DNA of 64,000 bases from VXRD01 sp965232265 (lineage in GTDB: Bacteria; Latescibacterota; UBA2968), in NCBI GenBank assembly GCA_965232265.1, contig CBDDPH010000002.1, positions 1,860,001 through 1,924,000 on the forward strand, in the 5' to 3' direction. Below are positions 7,961-15,543 of this stretch, one piece after another. The notes beneath the pieces were generated by a model. The model was not told the origin of the DNA and made no database searches. It worked only from the letters and a program-made list of their open reading frames with translations. The position numbers and the translations under genes were made by a program. Positions within the stretch are counted from its first letter, which is position 1. Each line of letters begins with the position of its first letter.

Positions 7961-9074
7961 ACATTTCCGTCTCCCCAACGGTATATTTTTGAATGTTGAT
8001 CGCAGCATTGACATCACGATCATGAAGTGTCTGGCACTTGGAACAGGTCCACTTGCGAATGTACAGCGGGAGCTTTTCCCGTTTGTGTCCGCAGATCGAA
8101 CACGTCTTTGACGAGGCAAAGAAGGTGTCCAACGTGACGACATCCTTACCATACCACGCTGCTTTGTAGGATATTAGACGCAAGAACATGCCCCAGGACG
8201 CATCGCCAATAGCTTTAGATAACCGTCTGTTTTTCATCATATTCTGGATGCTTAAGTCCTCAACGCCTATGGCTTGGTTTTCGCGTATGAGACGTGAGGA
8301 CAGCTTATGACAAAAATCTTGACGGCTGTCTGAAATCCTTGATGCGATTCTGCTGAGTTTCAATCGTGCTTTTGCTCTATTCTTTGACCCTTTCTGCTTA
8401 CGCGACAGGTTCTTACACGCACGACGATAGCGTCTTTCCGCAGAAACGAAAAACTTCGGGTTCTCCACCTTCTCACCTGTGCTAAGCGTCAGAAAGTGAG
8501 ACAACCCCATGTCGATGCCGATCTTCCCTTTTACAGGTGGCAGCTGTGCAATCGTTTCAGTCACAAGAAAAGACGCAAAATAACGTCCTGCGCGGTCTTT
8601 TGAGACTGTGACAGATGAAACATCGGCATTCTTTTGCCAACGCCGTGACCACCTGACACGGATTGCCCCAGGCATCTTGTTGATACTTAATCTGTTGTCT
8701 TGAATTGAAAAGTATTGTCGCGTAATCTTTGCGGACTGCTTCCCGTTTTTTGTCTTAAACTTGGGGTATCCTGCCCGTTTCTCATAGAAATTCTTGAACG
8801 CGCGATCAAGGTTAAACAAACTCACTCGCAAGGGCATGCGTAACACCTTATTAAGCCAACTTTTATCGACCTCTTTCTTATGCTGTGTTAGTTCCTTAGA
8901 TAAGTCATAACTATTGAGATTTTTTCCTGTTTTCTGATAGTGTTCGCGACGGCGTGCAAGTCCCCAATTGTACACATATCGACAGCAGCCAAACAAGTTA
9001 GCCAACATCGCTCCCTGCCCCGCGTTGGGATACAATCGACAGCGATAACCTTTTGTTATTTTTATATTTGTCAT
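7851..9074 (-). CDS. tnpB: RNA-guided DNA endonuclease TnpB (IS200/IS605 OrfB)
   Basis: A 407-aa TnpB with all catalytic features in place. The N-terminal helix-turn-helix/WED region begins YRCRLYP. The RuvC triad reads GIDMG (Asp188), GVEDLS (Glu272) and HDRDVNAA (Asp354). The zinc ribbon CSICG (325-328) and CSKC (344-347) sits between the last two acidic residues as usual. It has a long C-terminal tail after the catalytic core. It uses an RNA from its own 3' end to cut DNA and favours retention of its element. Length and motifs indicate an intact, probably active nuclease. No tnpA accompanies it. Confidence 0.92.
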   Translation of the reverse strand: MTNIKITKGYRCRLYPNAGQGAMLANLFGCCRYVYNWGLARRREHYQKTGKNLNSYDLSKELTQHKKEVDKSWLNKVLRMPLRVSLFNLDRAFKNFYEKRAGYPKFKTKNGKQSAKITRQYFSIQDNRLSINKMPGAIRVRWSRRWQKNADVSSVTVSKDRAGRYFASFLVTETIAQLPPVKGKIGIDMGLSHFLTLSTGEKVENPKFFVSAERRYRRACKNLSRKQKGSKNRAKARLKLSRIASRISDSRQDFCHKLSSRLIRENQAIGVEDLSIQNMMKNRRLSKAIGDASWGMFLRLISYKAAWYGKDVVTLDTFFASSKTCSICGHKREKLPLYIRKWTCSKCQTLHDRDVNAAINIQKYTVGETEMLYNWSCSDQFTNACGVPVSPHLLRQRTIKQELSLQR

Positions 9075-9283
9075 ACTTTCAATATACTAAAATATCTCAA
9101 TATCTCAAAGTGATTTTTGGTTTCTTCCTATATAATTCTCTACATTTTTATCAGCCTGTCCATCAAGAATTGTTCAGCCTCTATACGGTAGGATATCCTA
9201 CCCATCTGTGATATACCCGCTTTGACCTTGTCACTTACGCTATTTAAGCTATATTAGGTGTGGCATTGAGGAATCGAAAAAAC
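9075..9283. other. Intergenic stretch between the tnpB element and the IS3 element
   Basis: AT-rich leader of tnpB holding the palindrome at 9187-9202. No open frame of note and no RNA gene seen. With the IS3 left end (9284-9407) this makes the 333-nt gap between tnpB and orfA. Confidence 0.5.
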
Positions 9284-10362
9284 TGAGGTGCGCCCCATTA
9301 TTTGACCCGGTATAAAGGCTAATAAACGGGGCTGAACATCGCCCCGTTTTACCCCGCTTGACATTGGGTGTCAGCGTGGTATTTTCTCACCAACAGGAGG
9401 AGATACCATGTCAAAGAAAACCAGGAAGTCCTACTCGGCTAAACTCAAATTCCAGATCGTGTTAGAAGCACTGACCTCGGAGCAAGAGGATGCAGAAATC
9501 GCTCGTGCTTACAATGTGCATCCGGTGAGTCTATCAAACTGGAAGCGTCAGTTTATAGACAACGGTGCACAGATTTTCTCTGGCAATGATGAGGTCAAGA
9601 CGTATGAAGCGCGTGTGTCTGATCTGGAGCGGTTGTTAGGTCAGAAAGAAGTCGAACTGGCCTTGCTCAAAAATTTTTTAGGCAACCGTTGAGCGTGTCG
9701 GACAAAGTAGAACTGGTCGAGAGGCATAAGGACAGGTATGGTCTCAATATGTGCTGCCGTGCCTTAGGCTTGTCGAAAGGGACGCTTGCCTATCGTCGCG
9801 GTCGGGCCTCTTGTTCTGAGGCAGATGAACACCTAAAGGCTGAGATCGTCACTACAATCCGGCATCACCCCGATTATGGGTATCGTCGCATTAGGGAAGA
9901 CCTGATAGCGCGTGCTGGCATCGTGGTCAATCATAAGCGGTTGCGTAAGATATTGTCAACTTATGAGTTGGACTTACCTCGTCATCTGCCAAGACGCGGC
10001 AAGAATCCGGTATTGAAGCTGATAAAAGAGGTGGGACAAGACGCCAATTTAGTCCAGCAGCGCCCCGTTGATCCCTTGCGTGTCTTTTGCACTGACTTTA
10101 CAGAATTACACTATTGCCAAGGACAGAAAAAAGCGTGGTTAATGGCCTTTTTGGACATCCGGACAAGGTGGATCGCAGGCTTTGGCGTGGGCGCACATCG
10201 CAACCGTGACCTAGCGATTTATTGTTTGGATCAGTTGCAAAATAACCTGAGTTGTTTGGACAGGAGACTGTCCGACATCCTCATCCATCACGACCGCGAT
10301 TCGGTTTATACCTCATACGACTGGTTACATCGTGTTTTGAAAAAAACAAAATTAGATGTCCT
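9284..10362 (+). mobile_element. IS3-family element, truncated at its 3' end
   Basis: The left end probably begins near TGAGGTGCGCCCC at 9284; orfA and the first two thirds of orfB follow. Homology to IS3 transposase stops near residue 224-227 of OrfB (about base 10360), where the leader of an aminotransferase gene begins, so the right inverted repeat and the last catalytic Glu are lost. The element cannot move on its own. Confidence 0.75.
9408..9692 (+). CDS. IS3-family transposase OrfA
   Basis: A 94-aa helix-turn-helix protein: KFQIVLEALTSEQEDAEIARAY leads into the recognition helix VHPVSLSNWKRQF, followed by a leucine-zipper-like helix ending LALLKNFL. It binds element ends and is the N-terminal part of the OrfAB transposase. 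A canonical slippery heptamer, T TTT TTA, lies in frame at 9674-9680, just before the stop, and OrfB is in the -1 frame, so programmed frameshifting to OrfAB is expected. AGGAGGAG just upstream (9396-9403) is a strong ribosome site. Confidence 0.9.
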   Translation: MSKKTRKSYSAKLKFQIVLEALTSEQEDAEIARAYNVHPVSLSNWKRQFIDNGAQIFSGNDEVKTYEARVSDLERLLGQKEVELALLKNFLGNR

Positions 10363-10381
10363 TTCAAATGGGAGAATCTCA
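9689..10381 (+). pseudogene. IS3-family transposase OrfB, 3'-truncated
   Basis: About 225 residues of an IS3 OrfB: HTH_21-like region (MCCRALGLSKGTLAYRR), HHPDYGYRRIRE, then the rve/DDE domain with Asp136 (CTDFTE) and Asp202 (HHDRD). The third catalytic residue, a Glu about 35 residues later, is missing because homology ends near residue 227. The frame does not stop; it continues in frame through the leader of the aminotransferase gene and into that protein, giving a 674-codon chimera. It starts at TTG 9689, overlapping the OrfA stop. Inactive as a transposase. Confidence 0.8.
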
Positions 10382-11713
10382 ATGAGTAGTGCTGCTTCTG
10401 TTGATTTGCGCGAAGTTCGCAGGCAGGATTTGGATCATGTATGGCATCCTTTGATGCAATACGAGGGTAAGAGTGAAGACGATTTGCTCGTTATTGTGTC
10501 GGCAGATGGGTGTGAGGTTACGGATTCGGATGGGAAAACGTATCTCGATGCATACGGCGGGATATGGAATGTCAACGTGGGGTATGGGCGGGATGAGATT
10601 GTCGAAGCTGTTCACGAACAGATGAAAACACTCCCGTTCTATCCCATGACGCAGATCAATGTGCCCGCGGCGCGACTCGCCGCTCGGTTGGCTGAGTTGT
10701 CACCGGGGGATCTCAATCATTTCTTTTTTGTAAATAGCGGTTCAGAGGCTAATGAAACCGCGATTAAAGTTGCGAGGCAATACGGCAGGGCGACGCATCC
10801 GGGCGAAAGTCGCTTTAAAATTATCTGCCGGTATAAGGGCTATCACGGCTTTACGATGGGGGCTATGTCTGCGACTGGTCAGGTGAGGCGACGCGCGCCG
10901 TTTGAACCCCTGGCGCCGGGATTTATTCACGTTGAATTGCCTACGGGCGATGCCCACGGGGCGGATGAGATCGCGCGGGTTATCGAACGCGAGGGCCCCG
11001 ATACGGTCGCTGCGGTTCTTGCAGAACCCGTTGTCGGCGGTGGCGGCGTGCATGTCCCGCCAGACGATTATTTTCCCGCTCTGCGCGAGGTGTGTGACCA
11101 CTATGGTTGTTTGCTGATATTTGATGAGGTGATCACTGGTTTTGGGCGCACCGGGAAATTGTTCGCTGCCGAGCACTGGGAGGTTGTGCCCGATGTGATG
11201 ACAATTGCCAAGGGCGTGTCGAGCGGGTACCTGCCGCTGGGGGCATGTGCTGTTACCGAAAAGGTCTGGTCGGCATTTTTGGGCGGAGCGGATGAAGGGA
11301 AAGAATTTGCTCAGGTTTCCACGTATGGCGGGCATCCGGCATGTTGTGCTGCGGCGCTGGCTAATCTCGAGATTCTAACTCGGGAACGGCTGTGGGAAAA
11401 TTCGGAGACTGTGGGTGCGTACTTGTTGGCGCGGCTCAAAGAACTGTCATCGCCTTTAATCAAAGAAGTGAGAGGTATAGGGCTGATGCTCGCGGTTGAA
11501 CTTCAAAGCGCGGATGGCTCGGAACTGGACAGCGAGAGGACGAAAAAATTTGGCAGCACGCTTCGAGACGCGGGTGTGATTACCGGGAAGATGAGTCATG
11601 TTATGGTCGGGTCAGAGCCTGTGTTTACACTGGCACCCCCCCTGATTCTTACAGAGGAGCAAGCCGACCGAATAGCAGGTGCGTTTGTGACTGCGCTGCG
11701 GGCGGTAAGTTGA
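10382..11713 (+). CDS. Class III (omega) aminotransferase, PLP-dependent
   Basis: A 443-aa fold-type I aminotransferase. WHPLMQ near the N-terminus, SGSEANETAIKVARQY (phosphate-binding region), FDEVITGFGRTG (Asp contacting the PLP ring nitrogen) and TIAKGVSSGYLP (Schiff-base Lys) are present in order. The pattern resembles omega-amino acid:pyruvate or taurine-type enzymes, but the amine donor is uncertain. The start at 10382 is supported by GGGAGA at 10370-10375 and by the family N-terminus. The frame is open further upstream into a truncated IS3 orfB, so read-through from the transposon could also make a fusion. The NUDIX gene follows with no gap. Confidence 0.85.
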   Translation: MSSAASVDLREVRRQDLDHVWHPLMQYEGKSEDDLLVIVSADGCEVTDSDGKTYLDAYGGIWNVNVGYGRDEIVEAVHEQMKTLPFYPMTQINVPAARLAARLAELSPGDLNHFFFVNSGSEANETAIKVARQYGRATHPGESRFKIICRYKGYHGFTMGAMSATGQVRRRAPFEPLAPGFIHVELPTGDAHGADEIARVIEREGPDTVAAVLAEPVVGGGGVHVPPDDYFPALREVCDHYGCLLIFDEVITGFGRTGKLFAAEHWEVVPDVMTIAKGVSSGYLPLGACAVTEKVWSAFLGGADEGKEFAQVSTYGGHPACCAAALANLEILTRERLWENSETVGAYLLARLKELSSPLIKEVRGIGLMLAVELQSADGSELDSERTKKFGSTLRDAGVITGKMSHVMVGSEPVFTLAPPLILTEEQADRIAGAFVTALRAVS

Positions 11714-12214
11714 ATGGAAAAAAAGAAAACCGCGATGATCAATGCGACCCTGTGCTATGTCAAAAATGGCAATAAGACGCTGATGCTGCACCGAGTAAAA
11801 AAGGAGAATGACATACACGAGGGCAAATGGAATGGCCTGGGTGGCAAAATGGAAGCGGGCGAGACGCCTGAGGAATGCGTGATTCGGGAGGTGCGCGAAG
11901 AGAGTGGCTTGCAGATTCAAAATCCCGCTTTGAGGGGGGTGCTCACGTTTCCAAAATTTGATGGGGTCAATGACTGGTTGGCTTTTGTGTTTACCGCGGA
12001 GAGGTTCACGGGTGAGTTGATTGACTCGCATGAAGGTATCCTGAAATGGATTGACGACTCAGAACTGCTCGATCTCAATCTTTGGGAAGGCGACAAAATT
12101 TTTCTGAAGTGGTTACACCAGGATGCGTTTTTTTCGGGTAAATTTACATACAAAAACAAGCGGTTGATCGATCACCATGTCGTGTTTCACGCTCTGCCGG
12201 GATCTGTGCCATGA
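11714..12214 (+). CDS. NUDIX hydrolase (8-oxo-dGTPase/MutT-like)
   Basis: A 166-aa protein with a complete Nudix box starting at GGKMEAGETPEECV and ending REVREESGL, which binds Mg and hydrolyses a nucleoside-diphosphate-linked substrate. The family resemblance is to MutT/8-oxo-dGTP diphosphatase types that clean damaged nucleotides. The ATG follows the aminotransferase stop directly and its own stop overlaps the next small gene (ATGA at 12211-12214), so the three appear to be one transcription unit. Confidence 0.85.
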   Translation: MEKKKTAMINATLCYVKNGNKTLMLHRVKKENDIHEGKWNGLGGKMEAGETPEECVIREVREESGLQIQNPALRGVLTFPKFDGVNDWLAFVFTAERFTGELIDSHEGILKWIDDSELLDLNLWEGDKIFLKWLHQDAFFSGKFTYKNKRLIDHHVVFHALPGSVP

Positions 12215-12384
12215 ACGAAAAAGCCGAAGAAATAAAAAAGCGATACCGATATCGCCGCTTGATTCTCACGGGCAAAATCGACCTGTCCAGACATGCGGCG
12301 GTCAAATTCATCGGCGCAGATACGGCGTATCACCTGTATGCCCGGGCAATACCCCGGTATCGTGAGGGAAAGAAAAGCGCGTGA
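12211..12384 (+). CDS. Small basic protein (57 aa), translationally coupled
   Basis: An open frame of 57 codons starting MNEKAEEIKKRYRYRRL, rich in Lys/Arg/Tyr, with no recognised domain. Its ATG overlaps the NUDIX stop codon by the ATGA arrangement typical of coupled genes. It ends 11 nt before the stop of a convergent sugar isomerase gene. Coding status rests on the overlap and the charged, amphipathic composition; function unknown. Confidence 0.5.
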   Translation: MNEKAEEIKKRYRYRRLILTGKIDLSRHAAVKFIGADTAYHLYARAIPRYREGKKSA

Positions 12385-12394
12385 TGCGATGGTC

Positions 12395-13252
12395 TTAGGC
12401 AATGTCTGCGATAATTTTTCTCAGATAAGCCGCGTCTTCTTTTGCCCATGCTTCCAAATTTGGAGGCGATGTTTGCGCGTAACCCACTTGACGGATGATG
12501 GTTTCATCGAATTTGTATTCGGTGTGGACGGATAAGGGTCCGTCAAATCCCATTTCGTGCAATAGCCCCAGGCAGCGATGCCAATCTACGCATCCTTCTC
12601 CCGCTTTTGTGAAGCAGGGGCGATAGCGCGGCGTTTGACCCTCCGGTTGCGGCAGATAATACGCATCTTTAATGCCCACGACTGAGATATAATCCCGAAT
12701 CATCGCCAATCCCATTGCCCAGTCTTCTCCATCCAGCGCCAGATGTCCGAAATCGGGGTATGCGCCCACGTATTGCGGGGCAAAGCCTTTGATGAGGTGC
12801 ATCAATCCCGCGCAGTTGCTTCCCAGGCAAGGTCCGCTGTGAATCTGATAGCAGGTCTGCACGCCGTATTTTTCACTCAGGATCACAATTTTTTCCAGAT
12901 CTCTCCGCGCTGCATCCACAACCTGCCAGTAATCATCGCCGGGCTGATATTTCCAGAATCCGATTTTGAGACGGGGAATTTCGGCTTCGGCGCAGGCGGT
13001 ATAGTAATTTTCTATTTCCGGTGATTCTGGATCTACGAGTGTCACGGGCGCGGTTGTCATGGGGCAGACCAGGTCCTGACTGCGCCAGACTTCGGCTGCT
13101 TTGGGCAACTGCTCAATTACATTGTCTGCGTGAATGGGATGGCCCGGACGCACGCACAGGTCAATGCCGTCATAGCCCAGTTCTATCGCTTTTTCGCCGA
13201 GTTCGGGTACGGAATACTGCGCGAAAAATTTGGAGTTGATAATGAGTTCCAT
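12395..13252 (-). CDS. Sugar phosphate isomerase/epimerase (TIM barrel)
   Basis: A 285-aa AP-endonuclease-2/xylose-isomerase-like TIM barrel. ELGYDGIDLCVRPGHP near residue 25, YPDFGHLALDGEDW (metal-binding Asp/His) near residue 165, GIKDAYY near residue 195 and LSVHTEYK (late Glu) near residue 240 give the usual set of metal ligands. It lies alone on the minus strand between a NUDIX/small-protein unit and a divergent phytanoyl-dioxygenase gene. It probably isomerises or dehydrates a sugar acid or cyclitol; the substrate is not determinable. Confidence 0.8.
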   Translation of the reverse strand: MELIINSKFFAQYSVPELGEKAIELGYDGIDLCVRPGHPIHADNVIEQLPKAAEVWRSQDLVCPMTTAPVTLVDPESPEIENYYTACAEAEIPRLKIGFWKYQPGDDYWQVVDAARRDLEKIVILSEKYGVQTCYQIHSGPCLGSNCAGLMHLIKGFAPQYVGAYPDFGHLALDGEDWAMGLAMIRDYISVVGIKDAYYLPQPEGQTPRYRPCFTKAGEGCVDWHRCLGLLHEMGFDGPLSVHTEYKFDETIIRQVGYAQTSPPNLEAWAKEDAAYLRKIIADIA

Positions 13253-13316
13253 TGGAGTGATTCCTTTTTTTAAAAAAATGGAAATGCGAGATCAACTATC
13301 CGATATTAGAACCAGT

Positions 13317-13345
13317 TTGTTTTCTGATTCCTGATCCATTATACT
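13317..13345 (+). promoter_or_regulatory. Sigma-70-like promoter for the phytanoyl dioxygenase gene
   Basis: TTGTTT, 17-nt spacer, TATACT; start codon 46 nt downstream. A small CTGC-TTCA-GCAG inverted repeat follows the -10 box. Confidence 0.4.
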
Positions 13346-13390
13346 GCTTCAGCAGTTTGTTGGGTAGTTAAAACGACAAAGGGAAATGAA

Positions 13391-14206
13391 ATGAAGACGT
13401 TGAGCAAAGAAGATGTTGAGGCTTTCAGAGAACAGGGATATCGCGTTGCGCGGGGCGTGTTTGATGGAGATGAGATTGCGCGTTTGCGCGAGGGGTATGA
13501 CTATATTCTCGAACTGGCAGCGCGGACAGATCTTCCCGATGCAATTCTTCAGGGCAAAGACCGCGAAGTGCATATTCACTTGCAGACACCCGGTCCGATG
13601 GTTGGTCCAGAGGCTGTTCCGTATCTGCGAAAAGTCCAGTGGCCTTCTCTCGTTCACCCTGCGTTTGAGGAGATTCGGAATAGTGCGAAGTTTCCCGCGC
13701 TGTTAGAGCCGTTGATCGGCACGTCGTTGAAGCAGTATATCAATCAGATTAATTTCAAGATGCCAGGGGGAGATATTCACTTTCCATGGCATCAGGATAT
13801 CCGTCCCACACCGGCATTTCGCGATCAGGTGAATAATTATGTGCAGACCATTATTGTGGTGGATGAGGCAACTGTTGCCAATGGCTGTTTGCACATTATT
13901 CCCGGCAGTCACAGGTTGGGAAATTTGAAGGTGACGCGGTATGCAAAGGGAGAAGTTGAAGATCAGGTTGATGTGTCGTCGGCAGTGCCCTGTGAGGCAA
14001 TGCCGGGTGATGTGGTGATGTTCACGTCTTATACGGTCCACGGCTCGTCACCAAATACGACGGATAAGCCGCGGCGTTCGTATATCAATGGATTTGTTCG
14101 CGCTTCGGCGTGTGATGTGGGAAAGTGGGCATTTTTGGAAGGGAAACCCGTTCCGATTACGAGTGATCGCGATTATCACGAGATTCGTTATAAGTCTGCG
14201 GGATAA
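13391..14206 (+). CDS. Phytanoyl-CoA dioxygenase family protein
   Basis: A 271-aa Fe(II)/2-oxoglutarate oxygenase. The facial triad is visible as His134/Asp136 (FPWHQD) and His217 (TVHGSS), and the 2-oxoglutarate-binding Arg lies about 11-12 residues after the second His (KPRRSY). The family hydroxylates small molecules; substrate unknown. It is followed 17 nt later by a ceramidase-like gene with an AGAGAGG ribosome site, so the two probably form an operon from the promoter at 13317-13345. Confidence 0.85.
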   Translation: MKTLSKEDVEAFREQGYRVARGVFDGDEIARLREGYDYILELAARTDLPDAILQGKDREVHIHLQTPGPMVGPEAVPYLRKVQWPSLVHPAFEEIRNSAKFPALLEPLIGTSLKQYINQINFKMPGGDIHFPWHQDIRPTPAFRDQVNNYVQTIIVVDEATVANGCLHIIPGSHRLGNLKVTRYAKGEVEDQVDVSSAVPCEAMPGDVVMFTSYTVHGSSPNTTDKPRRSYINGFVRASACDVGKWAFLEGKPVPITSDRDYHEIRYKSAG

Positions 14207-14223
14207 ATAAAGAGAGGTTCACA

Positions 14224-15540
14224 ATGCGTACAGCAAAAGCTGGTTGGGCGCAGTTTGATTCAACGCCGCCACTGGGGCTGCCAATGGGCGGTCGCGGTCC
14301 GCGGTTTTCACCCGGGTCTGAAGTGCTCGATCCTCTGGCTGCACAGGCGGTTGTTATTGAAGACCAAAAGGGCTATCGCACGGCCTGGATTTCGATTGAT
14401 ATGATCGGGATGACATGGCATGTGACGAGTCGCTTGCGCTGCGAATTGGCTGCGATAACGGGTATTCCTTTTGAAGCAATTATTGTCAATTTTTCGCATA
14501 CGCACAGCGGCCCCATGTCCGGGTTTGAAGGCTATGCTACGACTGTGCCTAAGCCGGCAGAACTCGAGGCTTATGAAACTGATTTGCTGTCTCGCACAAT
14601 AAAAATGGTGGTCGAAGCCATTGAGAATATGCGAGCAGTCTCTGTTTGCGTGCATCGCGGCATGTCTGAGATTGGGATTAACAGGCGCAGGCGAGGTGCG
14701 GATGGCAGTATGGGGATGAGGCCGAATCCAGATGGATATATGAATCGGGATCTCTGGGTGCTCGATCTCGTCGCGGATGATGGACGTTGTGTGCTGTTTA
14801 ACTATGGATGCCATCCGGTGATGGTTTACGGTTTTGCGTGGGATGGCATTTCTGCTGATTTTCCCGGGGTGTGTCGCAAGCGGTTGGTCGAATTTTTCGG
14901 CCCGAATACCCACGCGCAGTTTATTCAGGGGCTTGCCGGCAATATTCGACCGCGCCGCCTCGCGGGGGCAGACGCATTTCGCAAATCCACGCCAGAGGAT
15001 GTTGTGGCGACGGGTACTCAACTCGCGGATGATGTGCTCGCGGCTATGGATGCAGCCGGTGAGTTGCTGGAATTGGATCTCAACTGCGTTTCGGGATTCG
15101 CGCTGGCGCCGCGCGACCAAGATGCGATTCCGCCCCTTGCCCATTGGGAAACACTTGCCAATGGCGAGGCAGAACTCGAGCAAAATCTCGGTGCGTACTG
15201 GGTCGAGCGTTTGGGGTCTGGCATACCACCTGCGCGATTTTTCCCCTGGTCGGTGGGGCTTATTCGCCTGACGGGGGAACACGCCATCGCGTGGCTTGGC
15301 AATGAGGTTGTTGCGGAGTGGCTCCCCTTGCTGAGAACTTATCTCAATGATCCGAATCTCATTGCCTGGGGATATTGTCAGGATGGACGCAATTACATGC
15401 CGACGGACGCGCTTATTCCCGAAGGTGGGTACGAAGTTGACCGCGCGAATGCGTACACCAAAGCGGGTCCCGGTCCATTCCAGATTGGCATTGACGAGGT
15501 GACCAGGGAGACATTTCTCGAGCTGGCCGAACGGCTGTGA
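14224..15540 (+). CDS. Neutral/alkaline ceramidase N-terminal domain protein
   Basis: A 438-aa protein related to the catalytic domain of neutral/alkaline ceramidases: KAGWAQFDSTPP at the start, GRGPRFSPGSEV-like loop, ISIDMIG, then the metal-binding HTHSGP near residue 95, and GCHPVM near residue 198. Many bacterial members keep only this domain, lack a signal peptide and have unknown amidohydrolase substrates; the same holds here. It lies downstream of a phytanoyl dioxygenase, a pairing that suggests turnover of a lipid- or amide-containing small molecule (inference). Confidence 0.75.
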   Translation: MRTAKAGWAQFDSTPPLGLPMGGRGPRFSPGSEVLDPLAAQAVVIEDQKGYRTAWISIDMIGMTWHVTSRLRCELAAITGIPFEAIIVNFSHTHSGPMSGFEGYATTVPKPAELEAYETDLLSRTIKMVVEAIENMRAVSVCVHRGMSEIGINRRRRGADGSMGMRPNPDGYMNRDLWVLDLVADDGRCVLFNYGCHPVMVYGFAWDGISADFPGVCRKRLVEFFGPNTHAQFIQGLAGNIRPRRLAGADAFRKSTPEDVVATGTQLADDVLAAMDAAGELLELDLNCVSGFALAPRDQDAIPPLAHWETLANGEAELEQNLGAYWVERLGSGIPPARFFPWSVGLIRLTGEHAIAWLGNEVVAEWLPLLRTYLNDPNLIAWGYCQDGRNYMPTDALIPEGGYEVDRANAYTKAGPGPFQIGIDEVTRETFLELAERL

Positions 15541-15543
15541 TGG

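Larger units (their letters stand above)
7785..9202 (-). mobile_element. tnpB-only IS200/IS605-type element
   Basis: A tnpB gene without any tnpA in either flank. Candidate end structures are a small hairpin (AACTGC-TATC-GCAGTT, 7813-7828) beyond the 3' end of tnpB and a perfect 16-bp palindrome (GGTAGGATATCCTACC, 9187-9202) upstream of it. The exact ends cannot be fixed from one copy. Such elements are mobilised by a TnpA supplied elsewhere. Confidence 0.45.

Noticed and set aside
9689..11713. A purposeful transposase-aminotransferase fusion gene
   Set aside because: The transposase part ends without its last catalytic Glu, and the aminotransferase keeps its own ribosome site and start. Chance joining is the simpler view.
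14308..15282. 324-codon frame on the minus strand
   Set aside because: It mirrors the ceramidase-like gene; rich in His and Arg, no domain, no ribosome site.
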